Shown here piece by piece: positions 7,913-16,661 of a stretch of DNA of 64,000 nt (position 1 is the first letter of the stretch; each line of letters starts with the position of its first letter). Source of the DNA: Lichenicoccus sp963693035 (lineage in GTDB: Bacteria > Pseudomonadota > Alphaproteobacteria > Acetobacterales > Acetobacteraceae); assembly GCA_963693035.2 (NCBI GenBank), contig CAXMMQ010000004.1, positions 248,001-312,000 on the forward strand, read 5' to 3'. The notes under the pieces were generated by a model. It searched no databases. It saw nothing but the letters and a program-made list of their open reading frames with translations, and was not told the origin of the DNA. Both the position numbers and the translations under genes were made by a program.

Positions 7913-10198
7913 ATGACGACGAAGCACACGCCAGCGCCACAGAAATCAAGGTCTTCCCAGCCGCGGACCCGGATGCCGGCTGCGGCAACGCGCGACGACA
8001 CGCCTGCGCGCGGGCCCCCTGGTGCGCGGCGGACCCTGTCGGTGATCGGCATCGGGGCGTCTGCCGGCGGTCTCGACGTCTGCCGGAGACTGGTCGGCAG
8101 CCTCGGCGACGGCCAGGGCCTCGCCTGCATCCTGGTCCAGCATCTCGACCCGGCGCACGAGAGCATGATGGTCGAGCTGCTGTCGTCGCACACGGCCATG
8201 ACCGTGCGACTGGCCGCCAACGGTATGCTGCTGGAGCCGCGGCACCTCTACGTCATCCAGCCCGGCACGTTTCTCTCGGTCGCGCACGGCGCGCTTCGCG
8301 TGTCGCACCCGCAGGCGCAGCACAAAGCCAGGCTGCCGTTCGATTTCCTGCTGGTCTCACTGGCCCGCGAGTTCGGCCGCCGCGCCATCTGCATCGTGCT
8401 GTCGGGCGCCGGTTCGGATGGCAGCCTCGGGCTGAAGGCGATCAAGGAACAGGGCGGCCTCGTCCTCGTGCAGGACCCCAGGCAGGCCGAATATGACGGC
8501 ATGCCGCGCAGCGCGATCGGCACCGGCCTGGTCGATGCTGTCCTGCCGGTGGAGCAGATCGCGGCCGCCCTGACGATGCCGCGCGGCAGGGCCACCGACT
8601 CCGACATGCTTGCGAAGCCGGCCGAGCAGCGGGCGGAGGACCGGCTCGGGGGCATCATCGCAACCCTGCGCGAGACGACGTCGCACGATTTCCGGATGTA
8701 CAAGCGGGGGACGCTGCTTCGCCGCGTCCAGCGGCGCATGGCGATGGCCGACATCGAGCCGGACAGCTTCGATGACTACCAGGCGCTGCTCGAGCATAGC
8801 CGGGAGGAGCGCGACCATCTCGCCCGCGACCTGCTGATCAACGTGACCAGCTTCTTCCGCGATCGGGAGGTGTTCGATTTCCTGGCCGCCCGCGTGCTGC
8901 CCGACATGATCCGCGACCAGCCGCCTGCACAGCCATTGCGGATCTGGGTCGCGGGGTGCAGCAGCGGCGAGGAGACATACTCCCTGGTGATGCTGTTCAA
9001 CGAGGCGATGGCGACGACCGGCGCCGACCTCAAGATCCAGATCTTCGCCTCGGACGTCGATGCGGAAGCCATCGCCAGCGCACGGGACGGGCTCTATCCG
9101 GACGCCATCGAGGCCTCGGTCTCGGAGCACCGGCTGGAGCGCTTCTTCGTCCGCGAGCCGCATGGCTACCGGATCAAGCCGGAGCTGCGCGCCAGCGTCG
9201 TCTTTACGGTGCAGGACCTGCTGTCGGATCCGCCCTTCTCGCGCCTCGACTTCATCTCCTGCCGCAACCTGCTGATCTACCTGTTGCCGGAAGCGCAGGC
9301 AAAGGTGCTGCGGCTGTTCCATTTCGCGCTTCGGCCCGGCGGCCTGCTGCTGCTCGGCAGTTCGGAGACCGCTGGCCTGGTCAGCGGGCGCTTCGAGATC
9401 GTGTCCCAGGCCGAGCGGATCTACCGCCATATCGGCCGCAGTCCACCGGGCGAGCTCGCATCCGCTCTGCGCTCGGGCGAGATCACCCGGCCGCTTGCAC
9501 TCAGCCGTCCGATGCCGCCGCTCTCGCGGCAGGCGACCTTCGCGGAGCTCTGCCGCCAGCAGGTGACGGAAAACTACGCACCCGCCGCAGTACTCATCAA
9601 CGGCCGGAACGAATGCCTGCATTTCCTCGGGCCGACCGACCACTACCTGCAGGTGTCGCCCGGGCGGCCGACGCACGACCTGCTGGCGCTCGCACGCCCC
9701 TCGATGCGCGGCCGGCTGCGCACCGCCATCCACCAGGCCACCGATCGAAATTCGAACGTTACCGCACGCGGCGGCAAGATCACCCGGGACGGGCACGAAT
9801 TCGCCTTCAGCATCGCGGTGCGGCCGGTCGAGCAGGACGGCGAGCGGCTGCTGCTGGTCTGCTTCGTCAACGACCCGGTCTCCGGCCGCAGCTCCGAGCA
9901 TCCCGATCTTGCGAGTGTCGCGCCCCGCATCGCGGAACTCGAACAGGAACTGGAAGCCACCCGGGACGAGTTGCAGACTGCCCTGCAGGGACTGGAGACG
10001 TCCAACGACGAACAGAAGGCGATCAACGACGAGGCGCTCTCCTTCAACGAGGAATACCAATCCACCAACGAGGAGCTGGTCACCTCGAAGGAGGAGCTGC
10101 AGGCGCTCAACGAGGAACTGGTGGCGCTCAACGGCCAGTTGCAGGACAGCCTGGAAAAGCAGCGCACCACGTCGAACGACCTCAAGAACATCCTCTAA
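7913..10198 (+). CDS. CheB methylesterase-CheR methyltransferase part of a split sensor
   Basis: 761 residues from the ATG at 7913 (an in-frame start at 7817 is possible). CheB: GIGASAGG with the catalytic Ser, the QHLDPAH His and the LSGAGSDG Asp complete a triad. CheR follows: an N-terminal helical region with HDFRMYKRGTLLRRVQRRM, the SAM site IWVAGCSSGEETYSLVM and LRPGGLLLLGSSET. The last 100 residues are a long coiled coil rich in NEE and LQALNEEL repeats. The frame then stops at TAA 10196-10198. The same frame continues with STDMATLFLD, so this is the front half of one CheB-CheR-PAS-kinase gene interrupted by a single nonsense codon, where the family usually has Tyr. Such proteins link receptor-like methylation enzymes to two-component signalling. 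Confidence 0.88.
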   Translation: MTTKHTPAPQKSRSSQPRTRMPAAATRDDTPARGPPGARRTLSVIGIGASAGGLDVCRRLVGSLGDGQGLACILVQHLDPAHESMMVELLSSHTAMTVRLAANGMLLEPRHLYVIQPGTFLSVAHGALRVSHPQAQHKARLPFDFLLVSLAREFGRRAICIVLSGAGSDGSLGLKAIKEQGGLVLVQDPRQAEYDGMPRSAIGTGLVDAVLPVEQIAAALTMPRGRATDSDMLAKPAEQRAEDRLGGIIATLRETTSHDFRMYKRGTLLRRVQRRMAMADIEPDSFDDYQALLEHSREERDHLARDLLINVTSFFRDREVFDFLAARVLPDMIRDQPPAQPLRIWVAGCSSGEETYSLVMLFNEAMATTGADLKIQIFASDVDAEAIASARDGLYPDAIEASVSEHRLERFFVREPHGYRIKPELRASVVFTVQDLLSDPPFSRLDFISCRNLLIYLLPEAQAKVLRLFHFALRPGGLLLLGSSETAGLVSGRFEIVSQAERIYRHIGRSPPGELASALRSGEITRPLALSRPMPPLSRQATFAELCRQQVTENYAPAAVLINGRNECLHFLGPTDHYLQVSPGRPTHDLLALARPSMRGRLRTAIHQATDRNSNVTARGGKITRDGHEFAFSIAVRPVEQDGERLLLVCFVNDPVSGRSSEHPDLASVAPRIAELEQELEATRDELQTALQGLETSNDEQKAINDEALSFNEEYQSTNEELVTSKEELQALNEELVALNGQLQDSLEKQRTTSNDLKNIL

Positions 10199-10207
10199 AG
10201 CACCGAC

Positions 10208-12403
10208 ATGGCGACGCTGTTCCTGGACACCGACCTCAACATCCGGTTCTTCACGCCCGCGACACGGGCGCTGTTCAACCTGATCCCGGGCGATGTCGGG
10301 CGTCCACTCGCCGACCTTACCTCGCTGTCCGAGGATGCCGACCTGCTCGACGATGCCAGGATCATGCTGGCGAAACCGCTGGCCGTCGAACGCGAGATCG
10401 AGGCGCGCAGCGGGATCTGGTACCTGCGCCGTATCCTGCCGTACTACACGCACGACAATATCGTCGAAGGCGTCGTCGTTACCTTTGCGGATATCTCCGA
10501 GCGCAAGCGGGTCAAGCGCGCGCTTGAGATCGCCAAGCAGCATGCCGAGCACGCCAACGCCGCAAAGTCCCGTTTCCTAACCGCCGTCAGCCACGACCTG
10601 CGCCAGCCGCTGCAGACGCTGACGCTGATCCAGGGCCTGCTGGTCAAGCGCGCCGAAGGCGAGGCGACGCAGAAGCTGGTGGCCATGCTCGATCCCACCA
10701 TCGGCGCGATGTCGGGGATGCTGAACACCCTGCTGGACATCAACCAGATCGACACCGGCACCCTGCGCACCGCCGTCACCGAGTTCCCGGTCGCCGACCT
10801 GCTCACCCAGCTCGGCGAGGAGTTCCAGTACCATGCGGATGCGCAGGGGCTGGCGCTGCGCGTCCTGCCATGCAGCCTCGACATCCGTTCGGACCGGCGC
10901 CTGCTCGAGCAGATGATCCGCAACCTGATGAACAACGCGATCAAGTACACCCGCCGCGGCAGGATCCTGGTGGGATGCCGCCGGCATGGCGCGCATCTCA
11001 GCGTCGAGATCCACGATACCGGCATCGGCATCCCGGCCGGCGAACTGGATGCCATCTTCACCGAATACCATCAGGTCGATAACCCGGCACGCGAACGCAG
11101 CCGGGGGCTGGGGCTGGGGCTCTCCATCGTGCGACGGCTTGGCGATCTGCTCGGCCACAGGGTCCGCGTCAGCTCCACGACCGGATCTGGATCCCGCTTC
11201 ACCATCGAGGTGCCGCTGGCGCAGGCCGCGCCGCTTCCGCATGCGCAGCCGACTCCGCTCGCAGCACCCCGGGTGGTCCTGACGCCGCGACCCGGCTCGA
11301 TCCTGATCGTCGAAGACGATCCCGAGCTTCGGCAGTTGCTGGAACTGCTGCTCGTCGAAGAAAAGCACCGCGCCATCAGCGCGCCAGACGGGCCGGTCGG
11401 GCTGGCCCTGGTACAGGCCGGTACGATCACGCCGGACCTGATCCTGGCGGACTACAACCTGCCGAACGGCATGGACGGCCTGCAGGTCACGGCACAGCTT
11501 CGCGACCGCCTGCACCGTCGTATCCCCGCCATCATTCTCACCGGTGACATCTCGCCGGCCACCCTGGAGGGGATCAGGCGAGCCGGATGTCTGCAACTCG
11601 GCAAGCCGGTCAAGGCGCACGAACTGACCAAGGCGATCAGCCGGCTGCTCCCGCACGGCGGTGCGGAGCACGCATCCGCCTCGCAGCCCCGGCCAAGACC
11701 GGCGGTTCCCGCGCCGGGTCCGCAGGCGGAGCCGGCGACGGTGTTCGTGATCGACGATGACCGCAACATACGCGATGTGATCAGCCGCGTGCTGGCGGAC
11801 GATGGCCATGCGGTCGCGGCCTATGCGACCTGCGAGGCCTTTCTTGCCGATTTCGAACCCGGCACCGGCGCCTGCCTGCTGGTGGATGCCTACCTGCCCG
11901 GCATGCAGGGGATCGAGCTGCTGCAGCGGCTTTCCAAGAACGGGCAGTTGATGCCGTCCATCATGATCACCGGCAGCAGCGACGTGCCGATGGCGGTGCA
12001 GGCGATGAAGGCCGGCGCCATCGACTTCATCGAGAAACCGATCGGTGATGCCGAGCTGCGGTCAAGCGTTGCCCGGGCGGTTGAGAATTCGCGCGATGCC
12101 GGAAAGCTGAAGGGGTGGCAGCGGGACGCGTCAGCGCATCTCGCCAGTCTGACGCGGCGTGAGCGCGAGGTCATGGACCTGGTGCTGGCCGGCCATCCGA
12201 GCAAGAACATCGCCGCCGACCTGCATATCAGCCAGCGCACCGTCGAGAACCACCGCGCCTCGATCATGAAGAAGACGTCGTCGAGGTCGCTGCCGGCGCT
12301 GGCGCGGTTGGCCCTGACCGCCGACTACCGGACCGGAGGCGACGCCGCCGTGGACGTCGCCATGGCTCCGAAGCTCAGGAGGCTCGCGGGCGCCCAGCCC
12401 TGA
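10208..12403 (+). CDS. PAS hybrid histidine kinase with two receivers and FixJ-like HTH (second half of split sensor)
   Basis: 731 residues from an ATG nine bases after the TAA that ends the CheB-CheR half and in the same frame. Order: PAS fold 1-95; HisKA with H129 in SHDLRQPLQ; HATPase with NLMNNAIKYT, DTGIGIP and GLGLGLSIV; a first receiver (ILIVEDD, phospho-Asp in LILADYNLP); a second receiver (VFVIDDD, Asp in CLLVDAYLPG); and a LuxR/FixJ helix-turn-helix (LTRREREVMDLVLAGHPSKN, ending ISQRTVENHRASIM). A kinase carrying its own DNA-binding output on one chain is unusual. Expression would need reinitiation at 10208 or read-through. There is no good ribosome-binding site before the ATG. All domain motifs look intact, so the mutation is recent, a base error, or tolerated. 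Confidence 0.85.
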   Translation: MATLFLDTDLNIRFFTPATRALFNLIPGDVGRPLADLTSLSEDADLLDDARIMLAKPLAVEREIEARSGIWYLRRILPYYTHDNIVEGVVVTFADISERKRVKRALEIAKQHAEHANAAKSRFLTAVSHDLRQPLQTLTLIQGLLVKRAEGEATQKLVAMLDPTIGAMSGMLNTLLDINQIDTGTLRTAVTEFPVADLLTQLGEEFQYHADAQGLALRVLPCSLDIRSDRRLLEQMIRNLMNNAIKYTRRGRILVGCRRHGAHLSVEIHDTGIGIPAGELDAIFTEYHQVDNPARERSRGLGLGLSIVRRLGDLLGHRVRVSSTTGSGSRFTIEVPLAQAAPLPHAQPTPLAAPRVVLTPRPGSILIVEDDPELRQLLELLLVEEKHRAISAPDGPVGLALVQAGTITPDLILADYNLPNGMDGLQVTAQLRDRLHRRIPAIILTGDISPATLEGIRRAGCLQLGKPVKAHELTKAISRLLPHGGAEHASASQPRPRPAVPAPGPQAEPATVFVIDDDRNIRDVISRVLADDGHAVAAYATCEAFLADFEPGTGACLLVDAYLPGMQGIELLQRLSKNGQLMPSIMITGSSDVPMAVQAMKAGAIDFIEKPIGDAELRSSVARAVENSRDAGKLKGWQRDASAHLASLTRREREVMDLVLAGHPSKNIAADLHISQRTVENHRASIMKKTSSRSLPALARLALTADYRTGGDAAVDVAMAPKLRRLAGAQP

Positions 12404-12421
12404 ACACCCGAGGCCGCTCGC

Positions 12422-14476
12422 TCAGTGATGGTGCGCGCGTGCCCTCGTGACCGTCTTGACGGGCTTGGCCGGAGGCGCCGCGGAAGCTTCCTCGGTTTTT
12501 TGCAGAGCATCGGTGCAGGCGCCCTCGCCGACGCCGAGCTGCACCGTAGGCAGGATCGCAAGCGGCGGCAGCAGCACGCCAAGTCCGACCGCGGCTCCGG
12601 CGCGCGCCACCACTTCGGTTCCGGGCCGGATGCTCGGGCTGCCCAGCTTGCCGGTGACGTTGATCGGGCCCGGCAGCGACGCGATGCTGAAATGCGATGA
12701 CCGCGTGGTCAGCGAGTAGTCCAGGGTCTGGTTGCGCAGGTCGATGGTGCCGCGACCGATGCTGCGCGCCTCGCTGGTCTGCAGCAGGAAGGTCTTCATC
12801 GACAGCACGCCGTCCTTGAGCAGCATGTCGGCGATGAAGCAGCGCAGGTTCGCGCGGGTCGGCACGCCGAGCGCCGACAGGATGGCGTTGCCGACCTCGA
12901 GGCCGGCTATATCGTGCAGCAGCGCGCTGATGTCGCCAGTGCCGGACAGGATCATCGTGACGCCGCCTGAACCGTTGCCAAGCATGGTCGCGACCGACGA
13001 GCCGGTGGTGGTAATGTCGGCCTGACCGCCGATCACGCCCTCGCCGTTGAAAGCGTGCGTCGCCTTGAGGATGCGCGACAGGTCCACATGCCGGAACGTC
13101 ACCTCGGACCTGGTGCGCAGGTCGCTGCCGACCGGGTTCAGGTCGAAGTTCGAATCGATGCTGCCGGTGCCAACCTTGAAGTCGAGCGGATGCAGGGTGA
13201 CATGACCGTCGACGATGTCCATCGCGACCACGATGTTGTCGAGCGGGACGAACTTGTTCTCGATATGCGCGCCCTTGTAGGTCAGGTGCACGTCGGCGGC
13301 ACGCAGCTTCGGGATGCTGAATTTCTGGTCGGGCAGGATGTCGCCGCTCTTCTTAGAGGCAGTGATTTCCTGCTTCTGCTGCGCGTTGCCGCTCCTCGCG
13401 TTGCCTGGCGTGCCGCCGATGAAGCCGGCGAGATCGTTCAGGTCGACGTTCTTCGAAACCAGGTCGGCATCGATGTCGGGCACCTTCGCCCGCGCATCGA
13501 CGGCGATGCGGCCGCCGAGATCGCTCGATCCGACGCTGCCATGGAACTTGTCGAACACGATGCGGCGCTGCTGGTAGTCGAGGTTGCCGGTCACCTTGAA
13601 GGGCGGCGTATGCGGGATCGGCACGCCGGTCAGCGGCAGCAGCAGCGCCATGTCCGGGCCAGTGAACACCAGCTTCAGCCGCGCGCCGCCGAAGGTCAGC
13701 GGCTGGTCGACCTCGCCTTCGAGGATTACCCGCGTGGGGCCGTTCTCGACATGCAGGTCGACCGGATAGGGCCGGGTGCGGTCCTGCAGCGTCAGCAGCG
13801 CGCCGCCGATGAAACGCCCGGTGATCGGCTGGTGCGCGTAGGTGCCGTCCGCCGTCACCACGATGCGGCCACCATCCGGATCGCGATAGCCGGCGGTGTG
13901 GACCTGCAGGTTCATGTCGGTGCGCAGCTTGGGATCCACGACATGCACATGCCCGTCATGGATGCGCAGCAGGCCGAGCCGCGGCGGCTTGCCGGCACTG
14001 CCGGAGGACGAGGCGGACTGGCTCTTGAGCGTCCAGTTCGCCGTGCCGTCCTCGTGCGCCAGCGCGTTGACCACCGGATGGTCGATACTGATCAGCGGGA
14101 TGTCGATGACCCGCTCATGCAGGTAGGTCAGCACGCCGATGCTGATGCCGAGACGGTCGATTGTAGCCAGCGGTTGGTCCGGCGGAAAGCCGGCCGGACT
14201 GTCGACCCGTACGCCGTCGGCGGTGACCACCGTTGTCCGGCCCAGGCGCACATGCAGGTGCTGCATCGTCACCTTGTGGCCGAGCGCCGCCGAGGCGCGG
14301 CTGTCGATCAGCGGAATGAACCAGTCCCAGTCCCACAGTGCGATCAGCACGATGATGGCGATGGCGATGACGCCGAGGATCCAGGGCCATACGCGCCGCC
14401 TTCCTGGCTTGCGCCCTCCGGTCATGCCTGGCGCACCGCCCGACGATGCGTTCGTACCGGTTGCCGTCTGATCCAC
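12422..14476 (-). CDS. AsmA family protein
   Basis: 684 residues from a GTG at 14476, chosen because AGGTGG lies seven bases upstream; a TTG at 14506 would add ten residues. A cytoplasmic basic stretch (GGRKPGRRR) precedes one membrane helix, WPWILGVIAIAIIVLIALWD, and a large periplasmic domain. It shows the AsmA pattern near the N-terminus (DSRASAALGHKVTMQHLHVR) and an AsmA-2-like region near the C-terminus (GRGTIDLRNQTLDYSLTTR). AsmA-like proteins are now seen as bridge-like carriers moving phospholipid between inner and outer membranes. The gene converges on the sensor kinase gene with an 18-base gap. The His-rich tail HHH is unremarkable. Confidence 0.85.
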   Translation of the reverse strand: MDQTATGTNASSGGAPGMTGGRKPGRRRVWPWILGVIAIAIIVLIALWDWDWFIPLIDSRASAALGHKVTMQHLHVRLGRTTVVTADGVRVDSPAGFPPDQPLATIDRLGISIGVLTYLHERVIDIPLISIDHPVVNALAHEDGTANWTLKSQSASSSGSAGKPPRLGLLRIHDGHVHVVDPKLRTDMNLQVHTAGYRDPDGGRIVVTADGTYAHQPITGRFIGGALLTLQDRTRPYPVDLHVENGPTRVILEGEVDQPLTFGGARLKLVFTGPDMALLLPLTGVPIPHTPPFKVTGNLDYQQRRIVFDKFHGSVGSSDLGGRIAVDARAKVPDIDADLVSKNVDLNDLAGFIGGTPGNARSGNAQQKQEITASKKSGDILPDQKFSIPKLRAADVHLTYKGAHIENKFVPLDNIVVAMDIVDGHVTLHPLDFKVGTGSIDSNFDLNPVGSDLRTRSEVTFRHVDLSRILKATHAFNGEGVIGGQADITTTGSSVATMLGNGSGGVTMILSGTGDISALLHDIAGLEVGNAILSALGVPTRANLRCFIADMLLKDGVLSMKTFLLQTSEARSIGRGTIDLRNQTLDYSLTTRSSHFSIASLPGPINVTGKLGSPSIRPGTEVVARAGAAVGLGVLLPPLAILPTVQLGVGEGACTDALQKTEEASAAPPAKPVKTVTRARAHHH

Positions 14477-14545
14477 TGCCAAACCACCTGACCCCTGGGC
14501 GTTCAAGCCAGGGGTAACGCGGCCGCAACGGACGCGGTTCCGGCG

Positions 14546-15026
14546 CTATGCCTGAGTGCCGGACGCGCGGCCGGGCTGCTCGCTTGGATCGGCCCGCAAC
14601 ACATAGGCGCGCATCGCCTCGACCCGCCGATCCGCTCTCCTCGATGCGGTACTTCACCACGTCGCCGATGCTGACCAGGCCGATCAGCCTGCCATCCTCC
14701 TGGATCGGGATGTGACGATGGCGGCGGATCGTCATGATCTACATGGCCTTGAGCACGGCATCGTCCGGCGACAACGTCGGAACGTCGCGGGCCATGACGT
14801 CGCTCACCTTCAGGTCGATCACGTCGTCATGGTGCTCGGATACCCCGCGGACGCTGTCGCGCGCTAAGACGAGGCCCAGCAGCCTGCCGTCTCGGTCTAC
14901 CACCGCGGCAGTGCCGATCCGGTGCAGCACCAGCGTCTCGGCGACGCTGAGCAGGGGATCTTCCGCATTCACTGTCGTCACACCCCAGCCCTTGCGGCTG
15001 AGGATGTTGCGGAGCGGTATGGACAT
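14546..15026 (-). pseudogene. CBS-domain protein, broken by a nonsense codon and a frameshift
   Basis: From the ATG at 15026 the frame reads a first CBS domain (VAETLVLHRIGTAAVVDRDG, then VSDVMARDVPTLSPDDAVLK) and hits TAG at 14739-14741. The same frame resumes at once with MTIRRHRHIPIQEDGRLIGL and VSIGDVVKYRIEE, the second CBS domain. After IEE one extra base shifts the frame; with it removed the sequence ends VEAMRAYVLRADPSEQPGRA and stops at 14546-14548. The repaired product would be about 159 residues, the usual size of two-CBS proteins that bind adenosyl ligands. The first 95 residues could still be made but would be half a Bateman module. Two lesions argue for decay, though base errors are possible. 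Confidence 0.85.
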
Positions 15027-15137
15027 GGTTGCCTCCTGTTGATGAGGCGGCCGCTATTGCCCGTCGCAGGGGTGAACGGCCCCGTTGCTTGCCATCATAC
15101 GGATGCCGGCAAACGGACGATGCTGTCTATTTGGCGA

Positions 15138-16661
15138 TTACCGGATCTTGTCTCCGACGACTTGTGGTGTCTGCAAGGCGGCCAGCATCGAGGCCGGCGG
15201 CGTGCGCGGATCGGCGCGCCGGATCGAGGCGATCAGCGAGGCGGGCTGCAGTCCGAGCAGCACCACCAGGATCGCCAGCACGCCCACGGTGATCGCCCCG
15301 CTCGTGCGCACCCGCGGGAAACCGGCCCGCGGGAGACCCGCCCGCTGGGAACCCTGTTGCGCGGCGGCGGCGATCGGCTGCGCCATCACCACCACGACGC
15401 GGAGGTAGTAGAACAGGCCGATGATGCTGCCGATCACCAGGGCGACCAGCGGCCAGGTGAGTTCGCTGCCGACGCCGGCGGTCATCACGTAGGCCTTGGC
15501 GATGAAGCCCATCGTCGGCGGGATGCCGGCGAGCGACACCAGCATCAGGGTGAGGATGCCGGCGAGCCAGGGGCGGCGCCAGAACAGGCCGCGATAGGCT
15601 TCCAGCTCGGCCATGTCGGCGCCGGCGGCCGGATCGGACAGCAGGCCGATGATGCCGAATGCGCCGAGCGTGGTGACCGCATAGGCCGCGAGATAGTAGC
15701 TCGACGCCTCGATCCCGAAGGTCGCAGGTGCCAGGAACGCCACCAGCAGGTAGCCGAGATGCGCGATCGAGGAGTAGGCGAGCAGCCGCTTGAGGTTGTC
15801 CTGGCCGAGTGCGAGCAGGTTGCCGAGCAGCATCGACAGGATCGCGAACAGCGCGATGGCCAGCCAGGCGGCGTGATCGGCGCGACCGGGTCCGGCGACG
15901 AAATAGCGCATCAGCACGGTGAACACCGAGAGCTTGGACACCACCGCGATGAACGCGCCCACCGGCGCGGGTGCCCCGTCATAGACATCGGGCGCCCACA
16001 TGTGGAATGGCACGATCGACAGCTTGTAGCCGATGCCGGTCAGGATCAGCGCCGAGGCCGCCATCCGGTAGATGCCGATGCCCTGCACGGGCGACGAGCC
16101 GACCAGGCTGAACGACAGCGTCCCCTGGTCGGCATACAGCAGCGCGATGCCGAACAGCAGGAACGCGGACGACGTGCCCGCGAGCACGAGGTATTTCATC
16201 GCGGCCTCGGTCGCGTCCGCACGATGCCGCGAATATGCGATCATCCCGAGCAGCGCGACGCTGAGCGTTTCCAGCCCGAGGAAGAAGGTCACGAAATGAT
16301 CGCTCGCCAGCATCGCGACCGCGCCTAGCGTCGCCACCAGCAGCAGCAGGTAGAACTCGTCCGCCGAGATGTTCTTCAATGCCGCGATATAGCCATAGGA
16401 CAGCAGCAGCACCGCGAGCGCGGAGAACAGCACCAAAGCGGCGGCGAACACGAAATATCCGTCCACCAGGAACAACGGCGCGACCCGCACCGGCAGCACG
16501 TTGGCAACCGGAAGCAGCGCCAGCAGGGCGACGACAAGAACCAGTCCGGTGGTCAGCGTCGCGAGGAAATTCGAGCGCCGGATGGCGATCCCGGTCATCA
16601 CCACGACGGTCCCCGCCGACAGCACCAGCAGCGGCAGCAGCGCGAGGAGGCCGTCGATCAT
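15138..16661 (-). CDS. nuoN: NADH-quinone oxidoreductase subunit N
   Basis: 507 residues from the ATG at 16661, which overlaps the nuoM stop as ATGA. One of the three large antiporter-like membrane subunits of complex I. The pattern FFLGLETLSVALLGMIAY carries the conserved membrane glutamate, and KLSIVPFHMWAPDVYDGAPA carries lysine and the broken-helix region of the proton channel. About 14 membrane helices are expected. It is the last gene of the operon; 111 bp separate it from the start of the broken CBS gene. Slightly longer than the E. coli subunit (485). Confidence 0.95.
   Translation of the reverse strand: MIDGLLALLPLLVLSAGTVVVMTGIAIRRSNFLATLTTGLVLVVALLALLPVANVLPVRVAPLFLVDGYFVFAAALVLFSALAVLLLSYGYIAALKNISADEFYLLLLVATLGAVAMLASDHFVTFFLGLETLSVALLGMIAYSRHRADATEAAMKYLVLAGTSSAFLLFGIALLYADQGTLSFSLVGSSPVQGIGIYRMAASALILTGIGYKLSIVPFHMWAPDVYDGAPAPVGAFIAVVSKLSVFTVLMRYFVAGPGRADHAAWLAIALFAILSMLLGNLLALGQDNLKRLLAYSSIAHLGYLLVAFLAPATFGIEASSYYLAAYAVTTLGAFGIIGLLSDPAAGADMAELEAYRGLFWRRPWLAGILTLMLVSLAGIPPTMGFIAKAYVMTAGVGSELTWPLVALVIGSIIGLFYYLRVVVVMAQPIAAAAQQGSQRAGLPRAGFPRVRTSGAITVGVLAILVVLLGLQPASLIASIRRADPRTPPASMLAALQTPQVVGDKIR

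Noticed and set aside
8357..10552. A 731-residue open frame on the minus strand opposite the CheB-CheR gene
   Set aside because: It mirrors codons of a clearly identified gene, has low-complexity His/Asp/Arg-rich composition and no domain; long antisense frames are normal in GC-rich DNA.
13055..14491. A 478-residue plus-strand frame opposite the AsmA gene
   Set aside because: Composition is the complement of the AsmA codons; no motif or ribosome-binding site.
10196..14741. Stop-codon reassignment or pyrrolysine-like read-through to explain the in-frame stops
   Set aside because: The stops differ (TAA, TAG, TAG), TAG also ends genes such as nuoH and rfbA normally, and two of the three genes also carry frameshifts, so mutation or base error is simpler.
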